Shown: piece by piece, positions 44,946 to 53,551 of the stretch
Position numbering within the stretch: the first letter of the stretch is position 1
How the letters are laid out: every line of letters begins with the position of its first letter
Source of the DNA: Balneolaceae bacterium
GTDB taxonomy: Bacteria; Bacteroidota; Rhodothermia; Balneolales; Balneolaceae
NCBI GenBank assembly: GCA_034521445.1
Contig: JAXHMM010000003.1
Coordinates: 310,001 to 374,000 of the forward strand
Reading direction: 5' to 3'
DNA: 64,000 bases
Notes under the pieces: model-generated
Seen by the model: only the letters and a program-made list of their open reading frames with translations
Databases searched by the model: none
What the model was told of the DNA's origin: nothing
Position numbers and translations under genes: made by a program

Positions 44946-46433
44946 ATGCCTGGGAGCGAAACTTTTATGCAGAAAAGACTCTTTACGCGCAACCAGAGGC
45001 CGGTGGATCGCGACGGAGATTTCGTGCTCTACTGGATGACCATCCAGCGGCGCATGCACTTCAATTATGCCCTGCAGCGGGCGGTGGAGGAGGCCAACCG
45101 GCTCGGCAAGCCCCTGCTGATCCTGGAGAGCCTGGTATGCGACTACCCCTGGGCCTGCGACCGCTTTCACGCCTTCCTGCTGGAGGGGATGGCCGAACAC
45201 GAACGGTTCTGTGCCGAACGGGGCGTATCCTATTACCCGTGGACCGCACGGGAGCCGGGCGCCCAGGAGGGCATGGTGCAGGAGTTGGCCCGCAGTGCCT
45301 GCTGCGTAGTGGCCGATGAATTCCCGGTGTATATCATCCGCGATTTCAACGAATCCATCCCGCAGGAGCTGCCGGTGCGCTACGAGTCGGTGGACAGCAA
45401 CGGTATCCTGCCTCTTTCGCTTACCGACAAGGCGCCCTACAACGCCTACCACTTCCGCAAGATCGTGCAGCGGGAGTTCCTTGATCACTATACGTCGCCT
45501 CCACTCCGCAACCCGCTCGATGCGTTGCGGGATCGGTCGGCCATTACGCTGCGGAGATCCTTCCGGGAGCGATGGCCCCGGGCGGGGGATAGCCTGCGCG
45601 ACCGTGATGCCTTCATGGCTTCACTGCCCATCGACCACGATATTCCGCCCCTTGACATCAAGGGTACCCGTCAGGCGGCCCTGGGCAAGCTGGGGCAGTT
45701 CGTCTCCCACGGCCTGCTGCAGTACGACGAGAAGCACAACCAGCCTGATGCTCGCGCCAACAGCGGACTGAGTCCCTGGCTGCACTTTGGCAAGATATCC
45801 TCCCACGAAATCGTGGAGACAGTGCTGGAGTACCAGCCGGAGGGATGGGACCTCGACCGCCTCACCTACAACAAGGGATCCACGGGAGACTTCTGGAACG
45901 GGGACCCCAACATCGACGGTTTTCTGGACGAGCTGATCACCTGGCGGGAGGTGGGTTTCCACTACGCACACCACGAGCCGGATTACGACCAATACGAGAC
46001 GCTGCCCGACTGGGCACTGAAAACCCTCGAAAAACACCGCAGCGACCCGCGCGAGTGGATCTACGGGCTGGAGGAGCTGGCGGCGGCGCAGACGCATGAC
46101 GAGATATGGAACGCCGCGCAAACACAACTCCGCCGCGAGGGCGTCATCCACAACTACCTGCGCATGCTCTGGGGCAAAAAGGTGATCCAGTGGACGCCTG
46201 ATCCCGAGGTGGCGCTGGCCTACCTCATCGATCTCAACAACCGCTACGCCATCGACGGGCGGGATCCCAACAGCTACTCAGGCATCTTCTGGTGCTTCGG
46301 GCGCTTCGACCGCGCCTGGCAGGAGCGGCCCATCTTCGGCAAGGTGCGTTACATGACCTCCGAGAGCACCCGGCGCAAACTGAAGCTGGACCGCTATCTG
46401 GAGCGGTATGGTCCCGGGCAGTCGCTGCTTTAA
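44946..46433 (+). CDS. phrB: class II CPD photolyase (deoxyribodipyrimidine photo-lyase)
   Basis: 495 residues from ATG 44946 (ATG 44967 is an alternative). The class II features are clear: VLYWMTIQRRMHFNYALQRA at the start, then ANSGLSPWLHFGKISSHEIV and ELITWREVGFHYAHHEPDYD. The FAD-site region follows with HDEIWNAAQTQLRREGVIHN, YLRMLWGKKVIQW and IDGRDPNSYSGIFWCFGRFD. It repairs cyclobutane pyrimidine dimers using blue light. It stands alone between the BlaI operon and pnp. Confidence 0.94.
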   Translation: MPGSETFMQKRLFTRNQRPVDRDGDFVLYWMTIQRRMHFNYALQRAVEEANRLGKPLLILESLVCDYPWACDRFHAFLLEGMAEHERFCAERGVSYYPWTAREPGAQEGMVQELARSACCVVADEFPVYIIRDFNESIPQELPVRYESVDSNGILPLSLTDKAPYNAYHFRKIVQREFLDHYTSPPLRNPLDALRDRSAITLRRSFRERWPRAGDSLRDRDAFMASLPIDHDIPPLDIKGTRQAALGKLGQFVSHGLLQYDEKHNQPDARANSGLSPWLHFGKISSHEIVETVLEYQPEGWDLDRLTYNKGSTGDFWNGDPNIDGFLDELITWREVGFHYAHHEPDYDQYETLPDWALKTLEKHRSDPREWIYGLEELAAAQTHDEIWNAAQTQLRREGVIHNYLRMLWGKKVIQWTPDPEVALAYLIDLNNRYAIDGRDPNSYSGIFWCFGRFDRAWQERPIFGKVRYMTSESTRRKLKLDRYLERYGPGQSLL

Positions 46434-46475
46434 GGAAGGTTCTGGCCCGGAGGTAAAGGCTATCGGGCGTTCTGC

Positions 46476-47321
46476 TTAGAGATCCCGGATCAGCTGCGTC
46501 ACCAACCGCGCGAAATCCTCGCGGCGCGCGCCTGCAGCTTCTTTCACCTCCTCGTGGTTCAGACGGGCGCCGCTGACTACCCCGCTGGCCATGTTGCTGA
46601 TTAGGGAGACTGCCACGGCGGGCAGCCCCAGGCGGGCGGCCTCGGCCAGTTCGGGGGCGGTGGACATGCCCACGGCGTCGCCACCCATCTCCCGGAAGGC
46701 ACGGATTTCGGCCTTGGTCTCGTAGTTGGGACCGGTCACGTAGAGGTAGGTGCCGAGGTGGACCGGCAGCTCCAGGTCCCGGGCCATCCCGTAGGCCTTT
46801 TCGGCGAATGGGTAGAGGTTGTAGCGGAAGGGGCGCGCGGAGGTGGGGTGCACGAGGTGATTGGGACGCAGGATATCCCCCACCACCATCAGGTCGCCCA
46901 CCCGGTAGGAGGTGTTGATGGCCCCGGCGGCATTGGAGATGATCAGCTTCTGGCAGCCGAGGGCGGCGGCCAGGGCGACCGGCAGGACGGTGCGCGCGAA
47001 GGAGTGTCCCTCGTAACGGTGAAAGCGTCCCCCGAAGGCCAGCACGCGTTGCCCCTCCACCGTGCCGGAAAACAGCTCCCCGGCGTGGCCTGCCACCGAA
47101 GTGCGCGGGAAGCCGGGAAGCTCGCCGTAGGAGATGGCGGTGGCATTTTCCAGTCGACCGGCAAAGTCGCCCAGCCCAGAGCCCAGGATCACCGCCGCGC
47201 GGTAGGGTCCCCCAACGTCCCGGCGCTCCAGCGCCTTCACCGTCTCATTCAGGGATGGGGGCGGGGTGCGGTCGGCGCCGTTCCCGTCAGCGGCGCGAAG
47301 AATGTCAGTCGAGGGGCTCAA
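46476..47321 (-). CDS. punA: purine nucleoside phosphorylase
   Basis: 281 residues with the trimeric PNP signatures: VILGSGLGDFAGRLE, GRFHRYEGHSFARTV, IISNAAGAINTSYRVGD, YVTGPNYETKAEIRAFREMG and SNMASGVVSGARLNHEEV. It cleaves purine nucleosides with phosphate. The first ~25 residues are a polar extension; the start ATG overlaps the end of the MBL hydrolase gene by 17 bases, suggesting coupled translation. Confidence 0.92.
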   Translation of the reverse strand: MSPSTDILRAADGNGADRTPPPSLNETVKALERRDVGGPYRAAVILGSGLGDFAGRLENATAISYGELPGFPRTSVAGHAGELFSGTVEGQRVLAFGGRFHRYEGHSFARTVLPVALAAALGCQKLIISNAAGAINTSYRVGDLMVVGDILRPNHLVHPTSARPFRYNLYPFAEKAYGMARDLELPVHLGTYLYVTGPNYETKAEIRAFREMGGDAVGMSTAPELAEAARLGLPAVAVSLISNMASGVVSGARLNHEEVKEAAGARREDFARLVTQLIRDL

Positions 47322-48108
47322 TGGTGTATCCCTTTTGTTCGTCGTAGTCGGTCAGCCGGAAGAGGGGGTGGAAGCTGTCGTGATATCCCATAACGATGTA
47401 TTCCTCTTCCCAGGCCCTGCGCACCAGCTCGGCGCGAACGGTGCTGCTGAGGTCGGGGTCGAAGTCGTACTTGGCGGCGTACTTTCGATTCACCGCTCCG
47501 CGGGTGGCCAGTACGTCACCGGCCATCATATACTTCTGGTCACCGGATTCCGGCTCGAAATAGAGCACCTGGGAAAATTCGGTGTGTCCCCCGCAATGCC
47601 TTGCGCGCACGCCCGGCAGGGGCTCCTCTTCCGTCTCCAGGAAATGCAGGTCTGCTTTGGCGTCCAGGAAATGCACGAACTCGGTCTTTTCGGGGTCGTA
47701 GTACTCCTCCAGTCCCATCACCTTTTCCCAGCCGCGGCGGCTCACCCAGATGCGCGCCTCGGGGAAGGTGAGCTGCCAGTATCCCTCCCCGCGCCCGGCC
47801 AGTCCCCCGATGTGGTCGTAGTGCAGGTGGGAGGCAAAGACGTCGGTGATGTCCAATTCGGTGAGGCCCGTTTTCTCCAGGTTGGCCTTGATGATGTCGG
47901 TGGAGGTCCCCTCCCCGAAGCCGCCGATGCCGGTGTCGAAAAGCAGGATGCGGTTCTCGTCGGGATGCGGCAGCAGGAAAGGGTTGAGAGAGATTTTCAG
48001 GGCGCCCTTTGCCGGATCCTCGTCGCGGGCAATGCGGTGGAACTTCTTGTCCAGTCCCACGGAAAAGGTGCCTTCGTAAAGGGGAGAGACGGTAGGTGCG
48101 TTGTACAA
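47305..48108 (-). CDS. MBL-fold metallo-hydrolase
   Basis: 267 residues with the metallo-beta-lactamase metal motif FASHLHYDHIGGLAGRG, later HCGGHTEFSQVLYFE, and MMAGDVLATRGAVN providing the bridging Asp. The strand ILLFDTGIGGFGEG precedes the motif as in lactonase or quinolone-hydrolase-like members. The substrate is unknown. It forms an operon with punA. Confidence 0.82.
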   Translation of the reverse strand: MYNAPTVSPLYEGTFSVGLDKKFHRIARDEDPAKGALKISLNPFLLPHPDENRILLFDTGIGGFGEGTSTDIIKANLEKTGLTELDITDVFASHLHYDHIGGLAGRGEGYWQLTFPEARIWVSRRGWEKVMGLEEYYDPEKTEFVHFLDAKADLHFLETEEEPLPGVRARHCGGHTEFSQVLYFEPESGDQKYMMAGDVLATRGAVNRKYAAKYDFDPDLSSTVRAELVRRAWEEEYIVMGYHDSFHPLFRLTDYDEQKGYTIEPLD

Positions 48109-48167
48109 AAGTGGACGATCCTGGGGATTGCGGTTGGTGCGTGCGCGGCCGCACGGCCGGGAATGCT

Positions 48168-48193
48168 AAACGGCTGCGGCGGGGCGGCCGTTT
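48168..48193 (-). terminator. possible terminator hairpin after phoH
   Basis: AAACGGC (48168-48174) and GCCGTTT (48187-48193) form a seven-base stem just after the phoH stop at 48199. Only three T residues follow on the minus strand, so strength is uncertain. Confidence 0.35.
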
Positions 48194-48198
48194 CGGAC

Positions 48199-49152
48199 CT
48201 ACCGTTTTTTATCCTCGTCAAACTTCTCGTAGGCCGAGATGATCTGGCGCACCAGCTTGTGGCGCACCACGTCGTTCTGGTCGAGGTAGACAAAGGAGAT
48301 GCCCTCGATCTCCTGCAGGATGTGCTGGATGGAGATCAGGCCAGACTGCTTCTTGCGCGGCAGGTCGGTCTGGGTGACGTCCCCGGTGATGATGGCCCGG
48401 CTGTTGAAGCCGATGCGCGTCAGGAACATCTTCATCTGCATGTTGGTGGCGTTCTGCGCCTCGTCGAGAATCACAAAGGCGTTGTTCAGGGTGCGTCCCC
48501 GCATGTAGGCCAGGGGAGCGATCTCGATGGTGCCCTTGGCCAGGTGCAGTTCCAGGCGGTCGTACTCGATGAAATCTTCCAGCGCATCGTAGAGGGGACG
48601 CAGGTAGGGGTCGATCTTCTCGCGCAGGTCGCCCGGCAGGAAGCCCAGGGTCTCGCCGGCCTCCACCGCGGGCCTGGCCAGCACAATTTTCTTCACCTTG
48701 CGCTCTTTCAGGGCGCGCACGGCCAGGGCGACGGAGGTGTAGGTCTTGCCGGTGCCCGCCGGACCGATGGCGAAAACGATGTCGTTGGATACTGTGGCGT
48801 CTACGATGCGTTTCTGGCCGGGCGTCTTGGCCTTGATCTCCTCCCCGTCGTAGGTATGGAGAATAAAATCGCCGTCCACATGCGCATCGCGCAGGGGATT
48901 AGGCTGGGGGCGGGTGGAGGGGGCGTCGCGCTCATCTTTATGGATGGCAAGTACGGTCTCCACGTCCTCTGCGGTCAGGTCGCCGTTGCGCCCGGCCATG
49001 CGGATAAGCTCCTCCACGATGGCGCGCAGCTCGCGGCGGTCCTTCATGGGACCGCTGAGCTTGATGCTGCTTCCGCGCGCGGTGATCCGGGTGTCGGGGT
49101 AGGCAGCGTCAAGGGCGGCGAGGTGCTCGTCCTGGAAACCCAGGATCAGCAC
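48199..49152 (-). CDS. phoH: PhoH-family ATPase
   Basis: 317 residues from the GTG at 49152. Walker A is FAIGPAGTGKTYTSVALA and Walker B FVILDEAQNATNMQMKMFLT; RPAVEAGETLGFLPGDL and GDVTQTDLP complete the fold. PhoH-like proteins are cytoplasmic NTPases linked to RNA metabolism. The GTG start loses a stretch expected at the N-terminus. In the same frame TIQIEDVEPV precedes it, and a GGAGGA site lies six bases before an ATC codon at 49209. Translation may therefore begin there. Confidence 0.88.
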   Translation of the reverse strand: MLILGFQDEHLAALDAAYPDTRITARGSSIKLSGPMKDRRELRAIVEELIRMAGRNGDLTAEDVETVLAIHKDERDAPSTRPQPNPLRDAHVDGDFILHTYDGEEIKAKTPGQKRIVDATVSNDIVFAIGPAGTGKTYTSVALAVRALKERKVKKIVLARPAVEAGETLGFLPGDLREKIDPYLRPLYDALEDFIEYDRLELHLAKGTIEIAPLAYMRGRTLNNAFVILDEAQNATNMQMKMFLTRIGFNSRAIITGDVTQTDLPRKKQSGLISIQHILQEIEGISFVYLDQNDVVRHKLVRQIISAYEKFDEDKKR

Positions 49153-49312
49153 CGGCTCGACATCTTCGATCTGTATGGTTTCTTCTCCGATGGTTTGCTG
49201 CTGTGCGATGGGCGTTCCTCCGCTTGTTTGGTGGCAATGAAGGGAAAGATAAGGAATTCAGGGCTTTTCCTACAGCCTACGGGTCTCCTCTTTGCGCTCC
49301 CGCGGAAGGTGC

Positions 49313-50017
49313 TCAGGCCCAGTTGGCCGTACCAGCGCGGGCCTTCTTGGTCAGTTCGGAGATGCGGGCAGGGATATTGTCGGCCTTGAAAACGCTGCTG
49401 CCGGCCACCAGCACATCGGCCCCGGCGCCGACTACCCGCTCGATGTTATCCAGTCCCACACCGCCGTCCACCTCGATCAGGAAGGAGTGGTTGCCCTCCC
49501 GGCGCAGCCTGTGCACCTGCTGTAGGCGACGGTAGGTGGCCTCGATGAAATTCTGTCCACCGAAACCAGGATTCACGCTCATTACCAGAACCAGGTCTAC
49601 CTCCTCCAGCACCGGCTCGATCACGGAAACAGGCGTGGCGGGATTAAGGGCCACCCCCGCATGTACGCCGTACTGTTTGATCTTCTGCAGTGAGCGATGC
49701 AGATGGGGGCAGGTTTCCTGGTGCACGGTTATCTGGTCGGCCCCGGCCTCTACGAAAGCCTCGGTGTAGTCGTCGGGATTCTCGATCATGAGGTGCACGT
49801 CAAGGAAGGACGCATCTGCCGCATGTGCGTCGGCGGCCCGTCCAGCGGCCTCCACGATGTCGGGTCCGTAACTGATATTCGGCACGAAGTGCCCGTCCAT
49901 GATGTCGCAGTGGATCCAGTGCACACCGGCCTCCATGCAGGTGCCGATCTCCTCACCCAGCCGGGTGTAGTCGGCAGCCAGGATGGAGGGGGCGAGAATG
50001 GGAAGGTCGAATTCCAT
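49313..50017 (-). CDS. rpe: ribulose-phosphate 3-epimerase
   Basis: A 234-residue TIM barrel with LAPSILAADYTRLGEEI, HCDIMDGHFVPNISYGPDIV (metal His/Asp), DVHLMIENPDDY, VMSVNPGFGGQNFIEATYRR and LIEVDGGVGLDNI. All metal ligands and the phosphate loop are in place. It interconverts ribulose 5-phosphate and xylulose 5-phosphate. It follows the PASTA gene by 29 bases on the same strand. Confidence 0.95.
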   Translation of the reverse strand: MEFDLPILAPSILAADYTRLGEEIGTCMEAGVHWIHCDIMDGHFVPNISYGPDIVEAAGRAADAHAADASFLDVHLMIENPDDYTEAFVEAGADQITVHQETCPHLHRSLQKIKQYGVHAGVALNPATPVSVIEPVLEEVDLVLVMSVNPGFGGQNFIEATYRRLQQVHRLRREGNHSFLIEVDGGVGLDNIERVVGAGADVLVAGSSVFKADNIPARISELTKKARAGTANWA

Positions 50018-50046
50018 GGATTGCGGTTTGTGGTTGGGGATCAGCT

Positions 50047-50910
50047 TTAGAGTCGCCTGCTGTCGCCGGTGCGCACGTCGCCGGTGCGGATACGGTCCGT
50101 GCCCGTGCTGTCGGGCGGGGGCACGTAGGTGGTGTCGATCACGCCGCCCTCCTGTTCCTCGATCATGTCAGGCTGCTCGGAGACGATGAGCACAAGCGTT
50201 TCACCTTCAACGATCTGTTCCTGACGAGGCGTGTAGTCGAGAATGGTATTGGGAGGCTGGGCGTCGGAGGGCTGGAAGCGAAGCTCGGCACGGAGGCCAA
50301 CCTCCCGCAGCTTCTGCTGCGCCTCGGTGATCTTGAGTCCCACGATATCGGGGACGGTCACCATCTTCTGGCCCAGTCCGTCGCTGACGGTCAGGTCCAC
50401 CACCATGCCCTTGGGCACGGTGTCACCGGGCGCCACCGACTGCCGTAGTACACTGCTCTTGAAGCGTGAGGACTCGAAACTGACCGCGCCCACCTGCAGT
50501 CCGTAGTTCTGGAGCTGGATGCGGGCGTTGCGCAGGGAGAGGTTGACCACCTCGGGGACCACCACGGTGGGCGTGGTGACGGTGTTCACGGTCAGGTAGA
50601 TCTTGCGGCGGGGCTTGACGATTTCGGCGGCTGCGGGGGTCTGGTCGATAACGTAGTTGGCGGGAAAGGCGGTATTGGAGCGACGGTCCGACACCTCGTT
50701 GCGCAGCCCGTAGGAGGTAAGCAGCGCCTGCGCCTCCTCCAGGGCAAGATGGCTCACGTCGGGCACGGTGACCCCCTCGTCGTAGTTGGTCAGGGCCGGC
50801 ATGATCCAGAAGTCGAGGACCACCAGAAGCACAGCGAGTCCCCCGAGGGCCGAGGCGGCCGTGATCCAAAGTTTTCGGCTTTTCAGCAGTGCGGTCAGAC
50901 GCTCTTTCAT
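50047..50910 (-). CDS. membrane-anchored PASTA-domain protein
   Basis: 287 residues. A short cytoplasmic tail with Lys/Arg is followed by one membrane helix (WITAASALGGLAVLLVVLDF). Three PASTA domains come next: VTVPDVSHLALEEAQALLTS, VVVPEVVNLSLRNARIQLQN and VTVPDIVGLKITEAQQKLRE. The tail is Pro/Thr/Arg-rich. PASTA repeats usually bind cell-wall muropeptides as part of kinases or penicillin-binding proteins. Here there is no kinase domain, a form common in Bacteroidota. Confidence 0.9.
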   Translation of the reverse strand: MKERLTALLKSRKLWITAASALGGLAVLLVVLDFWIMPALTNYDEGVTVPDVSHLALEEAQALLTSYGLRNEVSDRRSNTAFPANYVIDQTPAAAEIVKPRRKIYLTVNTVTTPTVVVPEVVNLSLRNARIQLQNYGLQVGAVSFESSRFKSSVLRQSVAPGDTVPKGMVVDLTVSDGLGQKMVTVPDIVGLKITEAQQKLREVGLRAELRFQPSDAQPPNTILDYTPRQEQIVEGETLVLIVSEQPDMIEEQEGGVIDTTYVPPPDSTGTDRIRTGDVRTGDSRRL

Positions 50911-50958
50911 GGAACAGATTATAAGGTTCTGCGGGATGAAAGTTCCCGGTAGTCACAT

Positions 50959-50983
50959 TTTGCGAAAGAGATCCTTTCGCAAA
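50959..50983. terminator. perfect 10-bp hairpin after porV
   Basis: TTTGCGAAAG (50959-50968), loop AGATC, CTTTCGCAAA (50974-50983). It lies between the porV stop (51030) and the PASTA start (50910). No T-run follows, but the stem is exact, so it may end or stabilise the porV transcript. Confidence 0.45.
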
Positions 50984-51029
50984 GAGGATTGCATGATAGA
51001 GAATGGCGAAAGTCTGCCCATCGTCTGGA

Positions 51030-52136
51030 CTACATGTTCAGCAGCAGGCTGAAGCGCATGGTGTTGGCCAGCGGGTGCTCTTCCTCGAGGGTGTGGATGT
51101 AGCTGAAGTCCACCCCGAAAAACTTGTAGCGCAGGCCTGCGCCCATGGTGAAGAACTGCCGGTCGCCGTTGTTGGGATCCTCGTAGTAGTAGCCGCCGCG
51201 CACGGCAAAGAGCTCGTTGTACCAGTACTCCAGTCCTGCCGCATACATGAATTGCTGGAAAGTGTTCAGCGTGGCTGTGCCCTGGCCGGTTTCGCGGGTG
51301 TAGGTACCCCAGGAGCTGACCAGCGCCTCGAACATGCCGTGGGCCTCGCCGTTGTCGTCCACGCGGGCCAGCACCTTGGAGATGTCGTTGGAAAAGGTAA
51401 GGGTGTTGATGCCCTCCTGGTCAAGCTCGGTGGTCAGCGCCCATCCTATACGGAAAGTGGTGGGCAGCGGGTCCTTCTCGGCATTTTCGGTGTAATTGAG
51501 GCCCGAGCCTAAATTGGAGATGTTCAGCCCGAGGTTTACGTTGGCCTGGTTCCCGAAGAAGGCGAAGGCCGGCGACCGGTACATGGTCGCAAGATCCACG
51601 CCGATGCTGGACCCGGGGTCCACCTGCTGGGAGTTGACGGTGGTGCCGCTGGCCAGGCTGCTGTAGATAAAACGCACGCCCGTGCCTACGGCCCAATTGG
51701 CGTTTAGCTGGGTGCCTATCGAGAGTCCGCCTGCAAATTCGTAGCTGTTGAAGCGGCCGAGATTGTTGCCCCCGGCGTCGGTGTTGATCTGCTCGCCCAG
51801 GTTAAGGTAGGTAATGTGCGCGCCCAGGGTGGTGGAGCCGCCCAGGTAGGTCTTGCCCACCAAGTAATCGTAAAAGAGGTCGGCATTGAACTTGGGCAGC
51901 CATTCTGAGTGGGTGATGCTCACCTGGCTTCCGCGCTGGAAGCCCAGTCCGGCGGGGTTCCAGAAGACCGCCGAGGCGTTGTCGGCGATGGCCACGCCGG
52001 TGTTGCCCATGCCTGCGGCCCGGGAATCAGGCTCGATCTGCAGAAAGGGGACGGAGGTAATTCCCACCTGGGCCGAGAGGCTGAGGGGGAGGGCAATAAG
52101 TACCAGTGAGAGCGTGAAAAGGAATTTCCGTATCAT
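51030..52136 (-). CDS. porV: PorV/PorQ-family outer-membrane protein
   Basis: 368 residues with a signal peptide (FLFTLSLVLIALPLSLSAQ). The opening FLQIEPDSRAAGMGNTGVAI and NASAVFWNPAGLGFQRGSQV is the FadL-like signature of PorV. Alternating strands follow, ending MRFSLLLNM as barrel proteins do. PorV is the shuttle of the type IX secretion system that delivers cargo to the attachment complex. Other Por/Gld components are not in this window, so a type IX role is inferred from family alone. Confidence 0.85.
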   Translation of the reverse strand: MIRKFLFTLSLVLIALPLSLSAQVGITSVPFLQIEPDSRAAGMGNTGVAIADNASAVFWNPAGLGFQRGSQVSITHSEWLPKFNADLFYDYLVGKTYLGGSTTLGAHITYLNLGEQINTDAGGNNLGRFNSYEFAGGLSIGTQLNANWAVGTGVRFIYSSLASGTTVNSQQVDPGSSIGVDLATMYRSPAFAFFGNQANVNLGLNISNLGSGLNYTENAEKDPLPTTFRIGWALTTELDQEGINTLTFSNDISKVLARVDDNGEAHGMFEALVSSWGTYTRETGQGTATLNTFQQFMYAAGLEYWYNELFAVRGGYYYEDPNNGDRQFFTMGAGLRYKFFGVDFSYIHTLEEEHPLANTMRFSLLLNM

Positions 52137-52194
52137 AATGAGCTAGTTATTCTCCTGTGTCACCTGCGCGCTGCTGCTGTCAAAAACGTGCTGT

Positions 52195-52262
52195 CCAGCA
52201 TTTGGTAAAATGTCAACAATTAGTGCATGTAATGCAACTAATTTTAACATTCCTAATGCTGG
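52195..52262. repeat. large imperfect inverted repeat upstream of porV
   Basis: CCAGCATT (52195-52202) pairs with AATGCTGG (52255-52262). Inside lie AATGT/ACATT and ATTAGT/ACTAAT pairs and a central GCAT-GTA-ATGC. Folded, nearly the whole 68 bases form one long hairpin between the thiolase stop and the porV start. It may be a terminator region, a structured leader or a small mobile repeat. Confidence 0.45.
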
Positions 52263-52327
52263 GAATCAGCTGCAGAGCCCTCCCCTTGGGAGGAATAACG
52301 CAAGGAAAGGCTCTTACGTATATGATT

Positions 52328-53506
52328 CTAGAGCATTTCCACGACCATGGCCGAGGCGCCGCCCCCTCCGTTGCAGATGCCGGCGCAGCCCAGTCCGCGG
52401 CCGGTCCGTCGCAGCGCGTGCAGCAGGGTCACCACGATGCGCGCGCCCGAACATCCGATGGGGTGCCCGATGCTGACGGCGCCGCCGTGGATGTTCACCA
52501 TTTCGGGGTCCAGCTCCAGGATGTCGTTGTTGGCCAGGGAGACCACCGAAAAGGCTTCGTTGACCTCGAAAAGACCTATGTCCTCCTTGGATACGCCGGC
52601 GCGCTTCAATGCGATGGGAATGGCGTCGGCCGGGGCAGTTGTGAACCACTCGGGGGCCTTGGCGGCGCTGGCGTGGCTGCGGATCCGGGCCAGGGGCTTT
52701 ATGCCGAGTTCTTTGGCCCTTTCAGCGCTCATAAGCAGCACGGCCGCGGCCCCGTCGTTGATACTTGAGGCGTTGGCGGCGGTGACGGTGCCCTCCTTGT
52801 CGAAGACCGGGCGGAGCTGGGGAATCTTGTCGAAGTTGACCTTCTTGAGCTCCTCGTCCATGGTCACCTTGGTGACGTTGCCCTTGCGGTCGGTTACTTT
52901 CACCTCCACAATCTCGTCGTCAAACCAGCCCTCCTCGTGAGCCTTGATGGCCCGTTTGTAGGAGGTGACTGCAAACTCGTCCTGCCGCTCGCGGCTGATG
53001 CCGCATTCCCTGGCGCAGATTTCGGCGGCGTTGCCCATGTGGAAATCATTGTAGACGTCCCACAGCCCATCCTTGATGATGCCGTCCTGCACCGAACTGT
53101 GACCCAGTTTGGAGCCGAAGCGGTGCTTGGGCAGGTAATAGGGCACGTTGCTCATGCTCTCCATGCCGCCGGCCGCAATGATATCGGCCTGTCCCAGCTG
53201 AATCTGGTCGGCGGCTACCATAATGGCCTTCATGCCCGATGCGCACACCTTGTTGACGGTAGTGGCGGGGGTCTTTTCGGTGAGGCCGGCCTTCATGGCC
53301 ACCTGGCGGGCCGGGGCCTGGCCTATACCCGCGGTAAGCACGTTGCCGAAGACCAGCTCCTGCACCTCCTTGGGGTCCAGGCCCGATTTCTTGAGGGTCT
53401 CCAGCACGGTCATGGAGCCCAGCTCGGGAGCGCTGAAAGAGGCCAGCGAGCCGTTAAAGGATCCGATAGGCGTACGCTTCGCTTCTACAATAACTACATT
53501 TTTCAT
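52328..53506 (-). CDS. acetyl-CoA C-acetyltransferase (thiolase)
   Basis: A 392-residue thiolase of biosynthetic/acetoacetyl type: VNKVCASGMKAIMVAADQI (active Cys), ...ASSINDGAAAVLLMSAERA, SIGHPIGCSGARIVVTLLHA and GICNGGGGASAMVVEML. It condenses or cleaves acetoacetyl-CoA. It is the third thiolase of the window, and like the others is directly preceded by a GACTT repeat array. Confidence 0.93.
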   Translation of the reverse strand: MKNVVIVEAKRTPIGSFNGSLASFSAPELGSMTVLETLKKSGLDPKEVQELVFGNVLTAGIGQAPARQVAMKAGLTEKTPATTVNKVCASGMKAIMVAADQIQLGQADIIAAGGMESMSNVPYYLPKHRFGSKLGHSSVQDGIIKDGLWDVYNDFHMGNAAEICARECGISRERQDEFAVTSYKRAIKAHEEGWFDDEIVEVKVTDRKGNVTKVTMDEELKKVNFDKIPQLRPVFDKEGTVTAANASSINDGAAAVLLMSAERAKELGIKPLARIRSHASAAKAPEWFTTAPADAIPIALKRAGVSKEDIGLFEVNEAFSVVSLANNDILELDPEMVNIHGGAVSIGHPIGCSGARIVVTLLHALRRTGRGLGCAGICNGGGGASAMVVEML

Positions 53507-53551
53507 AACAACCGACTTCTAGACTTTCTGACTTTCCGACTTATTAGACTC
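53507..53551. repeat. GACTT array upstream of the third thiolase gene
   Basis: GACTT units start at 53514, 53522, 53530 and 53538, with GACTC at 53547, a period of 8-9 bases. The last unit overlaps the stop codon of the upstream cystathionine gamma-synthase gene, so the array has grown into coding sequence. On the coding strand of the thiolase the unit reads AAGTC. Confidence 0.7.

Noticed and set aside
50047-50910. Serine/threonine kinase with PASTA domains
   Set aside because: Only a short cytoplasmic tail precedes the membrane helix; no kinase domain is present.
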